A DNA stretch of 64,000 nt, taken from positions 54,873,361 through 54,937,360 of the forward strand of contig CM039464.1 in the NCBI GenBank assembly GCA_022414725.1. The letters run 5' to 3'. This document shows, in pieces, positions 12,301 to 25,300 of this stretch. How positions within the stretch are numbered: position 1 is the first letter of the stretch; each line of letters opens with the position of its first letter. Source of the stretch: Microglena sp. YARC (lineage: Eukaryota; Chlorophyta; Chlorophyceae; Chlamydomonadales; Chlamydomonadaceae). The position numbers were made by a program, and so were the translations under genes. The notes beneath the pieces are model-generated. The model had not been told where the DNA came from. It saw nothing but the letters and a program-made list of their open reading frames with translations, and made no database searches.

Positions 12301-15300
12301 TTATCCTCTATCCTCTCTCTCCACCACCTCTCCCATACTCCATCCTCCCCCTCATCACCCCTCCCCCCCCACCCCCCACCCCACACCACCCACCACCACC
12401 CACCACCACCGCCATGATTTGTGTAGGTGCTCTTCTATTCTCTATCCTCCCCCTCGTCACCATCTCACCACCACCACCGCCACCATGATCTGCGTAGGTG
12501 CTCATCCAAAGCGGTGCCAACGCCAACATCATCCTCCGTCCTCCATCCTCCTCTCACCCACCACCCTCACCCCCACCACCGCCATGATCTGTGTAGGTGC
12601 TCACCGAAGGCGATGCCAACGCCAACATCATCCTCCATTCTCCCCTCACCCCCCCCACCCCCACCCCACCCACCCATCACCCCCCCCACCCCCCCCATCA
12701 CCCCCCCACCCCACCACCCCACCATGATCTGTGTAGGTGCTCACCGAAGGCGGTGCCAACGCCAACATCATCCTCCATCCTCCCCCTCACCCGCCCCCCC
12801 CCCCCCCCCATCACCCACCCCACCCACCCCACCCCACCACAGCCGCCATGATCTGTGTAGGTGCTCACCGAGGGCGGTGCCAACGCCGACCTTGTTTGCC
12901 ATCCCCCCCCCCCCCCCCCATCACCACCCCCACCGCCATGATCTGTGTAGGTCTGACCCTAGGCGGTGCCAACGCCAACATCATCCTCCATCCTCCCCCT
13001 CAGCACCCACCACACCATCCACCCCCTACCCCCACCCCCCACTCCCCACCACCATGATCTGTGTAGGTGCTGACCCAAGGCGGTGCCAGCACCAACATTA
13101 TCCTACATCCTCCATCCCCCCCCCTCCACCCCCCCCCCCTACCAACCACGCACACCAACCACCACCGCCATGATCTGTGTAGGTGCTGACCCAAGGCGAT
13201 GCCAACGCCAACACCATCATCCATCCTCCATCCTCCCTCTCACCACCACCACCACCACCCACCGCCATGATCTGTGTAGGTGCCCATCCAAGGCGATGCC
13301 AACGCCAACATCATCCTCCATCCTCCATCCTCCCTCTCACCCCCACCCCCACCCCCCCACTCTCACCCCCACCACCGCCATGATCTGTGTAGGTGCTCAC
13401 CCAAGGCAGTGCCAACGCCAACATCATCCTCCATCCTCCCCCTCACCCCACCCCCAACCCCAACCTCACCCCCCACCCCCCATCACCCCCCCACCCCCCC
13501 CACCCCGCCCCCACCACTGCCATGATCTGTGTAGGTGCTCACCGAGGGCGGTGCCAATGCCAATCTTGTTTGCCATAGGGGGAGCCCCCCTCTGGAGTTT
13601 GCCCTCCAGCAATCCTGCATCCTTGGGCTAGATCCCGCACCCCTCATGGTGCTCCTTCCCGCCACTACATGCATGCCTGGATTCGAGGGCCTGAACGCCA
13701 CAGAGTCCTGCTCCCTCGTCTCGAAGCCCTTCAACACATCCTTCAAGAAGCTGATGCAAATTGCTCAGAACCCAGATCAGGTATCGTGTCTGTATGGTTA
13801 TCAAAATCAAACTACGCCCCCACCCACCCACACACCCACACACAACCACCCACCCACCCACACAAACATTCCATTCAAGAAGCTGATGCAGATCGCTCAG
13901 AACCCAGATTAGGTATGTGTCTGTAAGGTCGTCCCCCCCCCCCCCCCCCCCCCCTATCCTATATACCCTATACTCTATACCCCATACCCTATACTATATA
14001 CCCTATACCCTGTACCCTATACTATACACTACATACCCTATACAATATACCCCATACCTTACACTCTATACCCCATACCCTGTACTCTGTACTACACACC
14101 CTATACTATATACCCTATACTCTATACCCCATACCCTATACTATATACCCTATACCCTGTACCCTATACTATACACTACATACCCTATACTATATACCCC
14201 ATACCTTACACTCTATACCCCATACCCTGTACTCTGTACTACACACCCTATACTATATACCCTATACTCTATACCCCATACCCTATACTCTATACCCCAT
14301 ACCCTATACTCCATACCCTATACCCTGTACCCTATACTATATACTACATACCCTATACTATATACTACATACTCTATACCCTATAATCTATATCCTATAC
14401 TCTGTACTATACACCCCATACCCTATACTCTATACCTTATACCCTATACTCTATACCCCATACCCTACACTCTATACCCCTTACCCTATACTATATACTC
14501 CATACCCTATACTCTATACCCCATACCCCTCATCCTATACCCTCCACCCTCCACCCTCTGACTTACACCACCCACCTACCCCCACGCAGGTAGAGGCAGA
14601 GCAGTGCCGCCTGCTTCTAGCTGCCTGCCAGTACCGCATGCCCTACTCCGACCACATGCTATACCCTACACCCTGCACCCTGCACCCTGCACTCTACACC
14701 CTCTGATGTACACCACACACCTGCACCCATGCAGGTAGAGGCAGAGCAGTGGCGCCTGCTTCTAGCTGCCTGCCACTACTTGTTAAGCTATAACCTACCT
14801 CCATACTCAATTTTAATCTGTTACAGATTACATTCGAGTACGGAGGCATGGTCCAGCCTGTCACTACCGCATGCCCGACTCCAACCACATGGTATACCCT
14901 ACACCACACACTCTACACCCTACACCCTGAACCCTCTGACTTACACCCCCACCTAACCCCACGCAGGTAGAGACAGAACAGTGCCGCCTGCTTCTAGCTG
15001 CCTGCCAGTACCGCATTCCGGACTCCGACCACATGCTATGCCCTATACCCCCACACCCCACACCCTGCACCCTGCACCCTACACCCTGCACCCTACACCC
15101 TCTGACTTACACCACCCACCTAAACACACGCAGGTAGAGACATAACAGTGCCGCCTGCTTCTAGCTGCCTCCCAGTACCGCATGCCGGACTGCGACCACA
15201 TGCTATACCCTGCACCCTACACCCTACACCCTGCACCCTGCACCCTCTGACTTGCACCACACACCTAACCCCACGCAGGTAGAGACAGAACAGTGCCGCC

Positions 15301-18300
15301 TGCTTCTAGCTGCCTGCCAGTACCGCATTACTTACTGACTCCGACCACATGCTATGCCCTATACCCCCACACCCTGCACCCTGCACCCTGCACCCTGCAC
15401 CCTGCACCCTGCACCCTCTGATGCACACCACCCACCTAACCCCACGCAGGTAGAGACAGAACAGTGACGCCTGCTTCTAGCTGCCTGCCAGTACCGCATG
15501 CCCGACTCCGACCACATGCTCATGCTGTTGGGACCCCTATATGGCGTGGCCACCCATGCCCCCTGGTTTGCGAAGGCCGGGCACATGCTTGGCACTCAAA
15601 CTCAGGCAAACATAAACAAAGGTGATACACACTTTTCCCTTTTTTTAATGAATGTTTGGCTACTAAATGAGTCAAACATAAACAAAGGTGATACACACTT
15701 TTCACTTTTTTGTTCATGAATAGCGAGCGGCAAATCATATGATGCTGACCTAAGACGAGTATCATATCATATGATATCATACAAAAATCATATGATTTAA
15801 TATCATATGATATGATGCCGCAGGCCAAAGTTACCTAGTCAGACCGCCGGCATCATTTGATATCATATGATATTATATTGCTGATCCCTATTTATGAATG
15901 TTTGGCTACTAAATGTTTGGCTTCTAAATGTTTGGCTACTAAATGTTTGGCTACTAAATGAGTCAAACATAAACAAAGGCGATACACACTTTTCCCTTTT
16001 TTTGTTTATGAATATTTGGCTACTAAATGAGTCAAGCTTACGCCGAGGTGATACGCACTTTTCCCTTTTTTTGTTTATGAATGTTTGGCTACTAAATGAG
16101 TCAAGCTTACGCCGAGGTGATACGCACTTTTTCCTTTTTTTTTATGCATGCTTGGCTACTAAACGAGTCAAGCTTACGCCGAGGTGATACGCACTTTTTC
16201 CTTTTTTTTTATGAATGCTTGGCTACTTCATTCATGTAATCATGTTGCATACTGAATTCATCATTACCAGCCCCCTGGTTCCAGAAGGCTGGGCATATCC
16301 TTGCCACCCATGGTGAGACCAACTTCAATAGAGGTGATACACCAGCAGATATACGTCCAAGCCCAAGCCATTTGAGTCAAGTACTAGACATGCCTACATA
16401 AGTACTAGACATGCCTACATTAGTACTAGACATGCCTACATAAGTACACGACAAATCGTAACTTGAGGTTTTCCACGCTTTTCAAGCGTACACAGAAGTG
16501 CCCTCCGCTCGTGCTATACTTGAATCTGGTTTGAATTGGAAAATTTTAAATCAACAAAAACGGCAGAGAGTGTTATTGGAGCTACAGGTAGCAACAGAAT
16601 CGAGCGGACTGAAGCCAGTTAGTTACGAGACCGTTGGCTGACGTGTCAGTCTTCGTCTGGGTCGCACGTCGGGCGCTCAAACAAACCAACAAACGAACAA
16701 CGGGGTGACCCTGGGAATGAGCCCAACTTCAACCAAGATGATACTCACTTTTCCGTCGCCCACCACACACAAAATGAATGCTTGGCTACAATCCTATTGC
16801 CTACTTCATTCATCATTACCAGCGCCCTGCTTTTCCAAGGCTGGGCGTATCCTTGCCACTCCCAATGAGTCCAGCTTAAACCGAGGTGGTGTATGTATGT
16901 TCAATGTTCCATGTATGTTCAATGTTCCTTCATGACAGCTGGTCGTCAATTTAACCGCCGGCAACACCGACAATAGCATCAACCGCTGTTTGTTTACTGT
17001 CTACTTATGGCAGCTTCCAGCTAGTCCACATGAATAACACCTCTACCTAAATCATTGTTATTACTATGTTATATATAATACCGTACCTGGTACCTAAATC
17101 ATTACCCCATTGTTCCTGTATGATAGGTGGTTGTCAATTTTTACCACCGGCAACACCGACAGTAGCATCAACCGCTGTTTGTTGAGTGGCTACTCATGGC
17201 ACCTTCCAGCCAGTCCACATGAATAACTCCCCTACCTAAATCATTATTATTCCATGTTATGTACAATACCGTACCTGGTACCTAAATCATTTCCCCATTG
17301 TTCCTTCATGATAGCTGGGCGACAATTCTCCGCCGGCAACACGGACAGTCTGAGCCCAGGGTTGGTGAAGAAGTTTAAAGCTCTCCTTCTTGACCACCCA
17401 GATTACCTGGGTCTGTACACTATGCTCTCTGCCAGCACACTGCTTCCTATCTCCCACACAAATACTACTGTACCTGGTACCTAAATTATTACCCACTTGT
17501 TCCTTCATGACAGCTGGGCGTCAATTTTCCGCCGGCAACACTGACAGTCTGAGCCCTGGGTTGGTGAAGAAGTTCAAAGCTCTCCTTCTGGAGCATCCAG
17601 ATTACCTGGGTCTGTACACTATGCTCTCAGCCAGCAAGGCCCTCAGGGGCCTGATCATGACCGACCCCGTGTGCATTGCCCAGCTGCACTGGGGGGCCCG
17701 CAGCCTGGCCAACAAGATCAGGGACACGTACGAGGGGAATCTGCCGGAGAGGTTTAGCGACATGGCTATTTTTGTCATGCGCATTGTGTCGAACGTGTGC
17801 CAGGAGAGCAACTCCTCAGCACCCCCAGGGACAAACGTGTATGTGAGGTAGGTGTGGTGGATGTGGTGTTGGTAGGTGTGGCGACATGGCTATTTTAGTC
17901 ATGCGCATTGTGTCGAACGTGTGCCAGGAGAGCAACTCCTCAGCACCCCCAGGGACAAACGTGTATGTGAGGTAGGTGTGGTGGATGTGGTGTTGGTGGG
18001 TGTGGTGACTTGATCATTGTGGTCATGCACATTGTGTCGAACTTGTGCCAGGAGAGCAAACCCTCAGCAGCCCCAGGTACCCATGTGTATGTGAGGGTTA
18101 TTAATTTAAATTAATTAAATTAAATTGGAATTAATTGATTTCATTACAAAATTTGCCCCAGGGACTCGTGTGTATGTGAGGGTTATTTAATTCAATTTAA
18201 TTACTTTAATTACATTTTAATTCATTAATTTGATTAAAAAAATCAGCCCCAGGAAGCGACGTGTTTGTGAGGGAGGTTTAGTGTTGGAGCAATTATATAA

Positions 18301-18442
18301 GTATATTCCCCCATCACGACACCCAGCACAAAGGCCAAGCCACCAAACCTACCAACACCATACCTCTCCTACCACCACCACCTACCACCACCTCCCTCTC
18401 ATGTACATGGGTCCCTGTATTGCTTAGCTATAGGGGGGTGGA

Positions 18443-18484
<42 letters not shown>

Positions 18485-19342
18485 TGGGGGGTGGGGTGTT
18501 GGGGGTGGGGTGGGAAGTGGGGGGCACAGTTTCACCAGATCCACCAATCTTTGAGTCTGACTTTTACCACCCTTCATGACCAGGCACTTGGCTCCCCACC
18601 TCACCACACCACACCACACCACACCACACTTCACCACACCACACCACACCACACCACACCACACCACACCACACCTCACCACACCACACCACACCACACC
18701 ACACCCCTCCCTCCCCCCCCCCCCCCCCCCCCCCCCCCCTCCCCTCCCTCTCCCTCCCCAAACCCAAACCCAAACCCAAACCCAAACCCAAACCCCACTC
18801 CTCTTCACCAGGCCTTTTGCTGACGCTGAGCATTGGCGTGACATCCCATCCCCCCACCCTACACACACACAAACTCACCCCCCAACCCCAACCCCAACCC
18901 CAACCCCAACCCCAACCCCAACCCCAACCCCAACCCCAACCCCAACCCCTCCTCTTCACCAGGCCCTTTGCTGACGCTGAGCATTGGCGTGACATCCCAT
19001 CCCCCCCCCACCCCTACACACACACACACACTCACACACACCAACCCCCTTCCCCCCCCCCCCCCAAACCCTCACCCCCAACCCCCCAACCCCCACTCCT
19101 GTTCACCAGGCCCTTTGCTGACGCTGAGCAATGGGGGTATAAGCAACAATCCATTAAAGTGTGTGTGCCCCCCCCCCCCCCCCACACACTCCTGTTCACC
19201 AGGCCCTTTGCTGACGCTGAACATTAGCGGTATAAGCAACAATCCATTAATGCGTGTGTGTCCCCCACCCCCCACTCCTGTTCACCAAGCCCTTTGCTGA
19301 CGCTGAGCAATGGGGGTATAAGCAAAAATCCATTAAAGTGTG

Positions 19343-19380
<38 letters not shown>

Positions 19381-22300
19381 CCCCACTCCTGTTCACCAGG
19401 CCCTTTGCTGACGCTGAACATTAGCGGTATAAGCAACAATCCATTAATGCGTGTGTGTGTCCCCCACCCCCCCCACTCCTGTTCACCAGGCCCTTTGCTG
19501 ACGCTGAACATTAGCGGTATAAGCAACAATCCATTCATGCGTGTGTGTGTCCCCCACCCCCCCACTCCTGTTCACCAGGCCCTTTGCTGACGCTGAGCAT
19601 TAGCGTAACATCCCATCCCCCCCCAACCCCCCCAACCCCCACCCCACCCCCACCCTCCACTCCTGTTCACCAGGCCCTTTGCTGACGCTGAGCATTGGCG
19701 TGACATCCTGGCGATTCGAATGGCCGAGGGAGCATCAGGGGTGGAGCTGGCTGAGGTAGGCTGCACATGTATTACTGTATTGCTTTTATTACTTATATTG
19801 CTTTTATTTTTGTATTGCTTTTATTGCTTTTGTTACTGTATTGCTTTTATTGCTTTTATTACTGTATTGCTTTTATTACTGTATTGCTTTTATTTCTGTA
19901 TTGCTTTTATTGCGTTTATTACTTATATTGCTTTTATTACTTTTATTACTGTATTGCTTTTATTACTTATATTGCTTTTATTGCTTTTATAACTGTATTG
20001 CTTTTATTACTTATATTGCTTTTATTACTGTATTGCTTTTATTGCTTTTATTACTTATATTGCCTTTATTACTGTATTGCTTTTATTACTGTATTGCTTT
20101 TATTGCTTTTATTACTGTATTGCTTTTATTACTTATATTGCTTTTATTACTGTATTGCTTTTATTGCTGTATTGCTTTTATTGCTTGCTGTGCTTTTATT
20201 CGAATGTCTGAGGTAGGCTGCGCTTTAATGTAATGATAACGCCTGGTGGGGCGTGGTATTAAGGGAACCCGTCGTACGCGGGTAGAGAGCGGTCTTCTAC
20301 CTCAACTGGACAAGTTACCATCGCGGTTGACAACGACCTGCAACGCTCAGGGCGACCGTAGGGGGGAATCGAACCCCCGCCCCTGCATCCTCAAAGCGAT
20401 TTGGTGTACAACTAGACCAATTGATTTGCTGCGAGGGGCTAGGATGCACTTTTATTACTTGGGGTTATTGCTTTGTGGATACTTTTTCTTCTTGTTTAAG
20501 CACAGAGTCTCATACACCCTCGTGGTGTCAATTTGACTTTAACATGAAATGTAATGTAAAATGTAACTTGGATGTGTGGAAATAGTGCTGACATATATAA
20601 TATGTGATGTTGTTGCAGTCCAGGGGTAGGTCAACTAGGGAGAAGCAGAAGTCGAGGTGGCTGAGGTAGGCTGTGCTTTTAGTGCTTGGATATGTGGAAC
20701 TAGTGCTGGCATATGTAATATGTTATGTTGTTGCAGTCCAGGAGTATGCCCAGTAGGGAGCAGCAGAAGTGGAGCTGGCTGGGGTAGGCGACGCTTTTAT
20801 TACTTGGATATGAGTCATAAGTGCTGACATATGTGACCACCCAAACACACCCTCGCACCCTCCCACCCTCACACCCGCCCTGTGTGAGTCCCTGGCTGAG
20901 GTAGGCTGCGCTACACACCCACACCTTCAACCACACCCTCACACCCTCACACCCACACAGCTATGTGAGACTGTGATGTCCAGCATGTTACCTCACACCC
21001 TGACACCCACACACCCACACACCCTCCCACCCTCGCACCCTGACACCCTGACACCCACACACCCTCCCACCCTCGCACCCTGACACCCTGACACCCTGAC
21101 ACCCACACACCCTCCCACCCTCGCACCCTGACACCCTGACACCCTGACACCCACACACCCTCCCACCCTCGCACCCTGACACCCTGACACCCTGACACCC
21201 TGACACCCACACACCCTCCCACCCTCGCACCCTGACACCCTGACACCCTGACACCCACACAACCTCCCACCCTCACTCTCCTGGCAGCTCCCCACCGCAC
21301 ACTCCCACCTTTACAACCCCCCCCACCCTCTCACCCTCCCACCCTCTCACCCCCACAACCTCCCACACCCTCACCCTCTCACCCCCACACCCTCTCACCC
21401 TCCCACCCTCTCACCCCCACAACCTCCCACACCCTCACCCCCACACCCTCTCACCCTCCCACACCCTCACCCCCACAACCTCCCACACCCTCATCCTCTC
21501 ACCCCCACAACCTCCCACACCCTCACACCCTCCTGTCAGCTCCCCGCCCTGTGTGAGACTGTGATCTTCAGCATGTGCCCTCCCACCCTCACACCTCCCA
21601 CCCTCACACCTCCCACCCACACCCAAACAGCTATTTGAGAATATTATGTGCAGCATCTTCCCTCCCAGCCTGACACCCTCCCACCCTGCCACCCTCATGC
21701 CAGGTCCCCGCCCTGTGTGAGACTGATCTTCAGCATGTGCCCTCCCACCCTCCCACCCTCACACCCCACACCCCCACACCCCCACACCCTCACACCTTGC
21801 CACCCTCCCACCCTGCCACCCTCCTGTCAGGTCCCCGCCCTGTGTGAGTCTATGAACTTCAGTATGTGCCCTCCCACCCTCACACCTCCCACCCTCACAC
21901 CTCCCACCCTCTCACCTCCCACCCTCACACCTCCCACCCTCACACCTCCCACCCTCACACCTCCCACCCTCACACCTCCCACCCTCACACCTCCCACCCT
22001 CACACCTCCCACCCACACCCAAACAGCTATTTGAGAGTATTATGTGCAGCATCTTCCCTCCCACCCTCCCACCCTCCCACCCTGCCACCCTCATGCCAGG
22101 TCCCCGCCCTGTGTGAGTGTGTGATCTTCAGCATGTGCCCAGCCAATGTAATGATGGAGCGAGCTACGGCCTTTGCCGAGGAGCTCACAGGCCCAGCCAA
22201 GGCCTACCTGGGTGTCTGGGCCAGGGAGGCAAAAATAGTTCTGAAGGACGCCAAGTCTGGGCGAGTGATCAACATAAGGAAGCTGCAAACTCTGCGAGCC

Positions 22301-25300
22301 ATGTCTTTCCTTCTCATTGGCTTGACGGGCATTGCAGAGATGGTGAGTGTATGCCCTGTACTGTGTGTGTTAGTGCGTACTGTGTGTGTTTGAGTGTATG
22401 CCCTGCACTGTGTGTGTACTGTGCGTGTGTGCGCTGTGAGTGTTTGAGTGTATACCCTGTGCTGTGTTTGTTTGTGTGTACTGTGCCTGTGTGTATTGTG
22501 TGTTTGAGTGTCTGCACTGTGCTGTGTGTGTTTGTGTGTCCTGTGTGTGTTTGAGTGTATGCCCTGTACTGTGAGTGTACTGTGTGTGTACTGTGTGTGT
22601 ACTGTGTGTGTACTGTCAATGTACTGTGTGTGTACTGTGTGTGTACTGTGTGTGTACTGTCCTCAATAGCATGCTTTATCTTGGTCAAGTCGCTGGAAAA
22701 CTATACATTATAGCTTAGGCTGAGTGATAAATTATAAGGAAGCTGCAAACTCTGCGAGCCATGTCTTTCCTTCTCATTGGCTTGGTGGGCATTGCGGAGA
22801 TGGTGAGTGTATGCCATGCCCTGTGTGTACTGTGTGTGTTTGAGTATATGCCCTCTACTGTGTTTTTGAATGTTCTGTGTGTGTGTGTACTGTGCATGTT
22901 TGTGTGTACTGTGCATGTTTGTGTGTACTGTGTGTGTTTGAGTGTATTGCCTCTACTGTGTGTGCTTGCATGTACTTTCTGTATGTACTTTCTGTGTGTA
23001 CTGTGTGTGTTTGTGTGTACTGTGTGTGTTTGAGTGTATTGCCTCTACTGTGTGTGCTTGCATGTACTTTCTGTATGTACTTTCTGTGTGTACTGTGTGT
23101 GCTCGTGTGTACTGTGTGTGTTTGAGTGTATGCCCTATACTGTGTGTGTTTGTATGTACTGTGTGTACACTGTGTGTTTTTGTGTGTACTGTGTGTGTTT
23201 GTGTGTACTGTGTGTGTTTGTATGTACTGTGTGTGCACTGTGTGTTTTTGTGTGTACTGCGTGTGTTTGTGTGTACTGTGTGTGTTTGTGTGTACTGTGT
23301 GTGTTTGTATGTACTGTGTGTGCACTGTGTGTGTTTGTGTGTACTGCGTGTTTTACTATGTTTGTGTGCAATGTGTGTGTGTGCACTGTATGTGAACTGT
23401 GTGTGTTTGTATGTACTGTGTGTGTACAGTATGTGTTTGTGTGTACTGTGCTAAGGTGATGAAGGGGTTGGATGTGTCTGCTCATAACTAAATATGAAGT
23501 AAACAGGCAGCATACTATTTGCATGTAAAAAAAAGGTAAATCAATCCCTCATTTGCATCCCCCTGGTCTGGGTGCAGGACGCCAGCACCAAGAAGTTGAT
23601 GAAGGGGAAGGATGTGTCTGCTCATAACTAAATATGAGCCAAACAGGCAGCGTACTATTTGCATGTAAAAAAAAGGTACATAAATCACTCATTTGCATCC
23701 CCCTGGTCTGAGTGCAAGACACAAGCAGCAAGAAGTTGATGAAGGGGTTGGATGTGTCTGCTCATAACTAAATATGAAGTAAACAGGCAGCGTTCTATTT
23801 GCATGTACAAATAAGGTCTATCAATCCCTCATTTGTATCCCCCTGGTCTGGGTGCAGGACGCCAGCACCAAGAAGTTGATGAAGGGGAAGGATGTGCCTG
23901 ACGAAACGATTCAGAGCTTGCAGGAACGAATGGGCGCGTCCCTTTGGCCTATTTGGACCCCTGGACCTACCCAGAGACCTACCCCTGGACTGTAACATGC
24001 ATGCACTCATACATGCATCACCTCCTGGTCTGAGTGCAGGACGCCAACAGCAAGGCAACACTGAAGAGGTTGGGTGTGTCTGACAAAACGATACAGGGCC
24101 TGCAAGAGCGAATGGCAGCGTGCATGTCCATCTTGCGCAGCTCGACGCTGTTTGAGTTCTTGCAGCAGCTGAAGGACATTAATGGCTTGCCGAAGGGAAT
24201 GACTGGGAATGCTCCTGAACTCTTCTACATCAAAAACGACTGGGTAACCTACATGGGTGACCTAGAGAGATTGCTGGGCAAAAGCTCCGGACCCATCTTC
24301 GGAGGTTACGAGAATTTGGCTTGGATGCCAGCGCCCGTAGGAGGCAAGGTGGGTGACATAACATAATGCACATATCACATAACTAGGGTTAGGAGGGGGG
24401 GGTCTTAGCCCTGAAAATCCGGGATTTATTTTAGGGCTAATTAGCCCTAAGGAGCTAACTAGAGGTGAAGAGGAGAGAAATAGCACGCACGGTACGGTAA
24501 CAGAGGGGTGAGGGTACGAGTAGCAGGTCTGGCAGGAACAGTACGACAAGATCTCAGGCAGGCAGTACAGGATATAGTACAGTAACAGAGGGGTGAGTAT
24601 ACAAGTAGCAGGTCTGGCAGGAACAGTACGACAAGATCTCAGGCAGGCTGTACATGATATATCTGTCCTCTGCGAATTGTTTGAAGCCTCTGATATTATC
24701 GCTTGCTAGTTTTTGCATTGCATCGCTCAGTAATTCTCATTCGCGAATGGCAACCGTCGACAAGGGGCTTCTGTCTGAGGACAAGACGAAGGCGGCTTCA
24801 GCACTGAATGAGCTGCTGCCTGATGATGATGACTTTGGTGAGGAGGATTTGGTGGGGGTGGAGAAGGTGGAACTGAGGTGTAGCCCACGCATTGCAAAGC
24901 AGCGCAGCAAGGTTTCTGTGTCCCAAGAGGGCAGGGCATGGTTATTGTGGCATAGAGTTTGGACTGACCCGTCCATGATTTTGCCATATTTTGTTATGGA
25001 CTTACATACTTATTTCCCTCCAATGTAACGTCTTGATAATTTGATATAAGGATACGGCGATCTCCGTTTGCTCCCGCAGTTATGAGCCACTTCATCGTGA
25101 ACTCATGACGGCCAGATCATACACAATTGCCACTAAGGTCAGTAGGATGCATAACAACACTCCCCTACACACGTGGCACTTTTTCTGGGTTGTTTTGGCT
25201 AAGTTTGGCTCAATTAGTAGTTACAATTAGGGCTCATTTAGCAAATAGCCCTAATAGGGATAATACTGTTCGAAGTTAGCCCTAACCTCCAATGCCTAAC

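Noticed and set aside
11793..12727. Ser/Pro/Leu-rich frames and their Glu/Arg-rich complements
   Set aside because: Translation of CCT, ATC and C-rich microsatellites on the two strands.
18758..18950. (AAACCC)n and (CCCCAA)n as telomere repeats; also (GGGGTT)n at 57122
   Set aside because: Short, internal, and one of many microsatellites. They lie in an intron beside acceptor copies, and the expected green-algal telomere repeats would be TTTAGGG or TTTTAGGG types.
22314..23454. Cys/Val-rich frames (CVCTVCVCVYCV) as cysteine-rich proteins
   Set aside because: Translation of the TGTGTGTACTG satellite within intron G-H.
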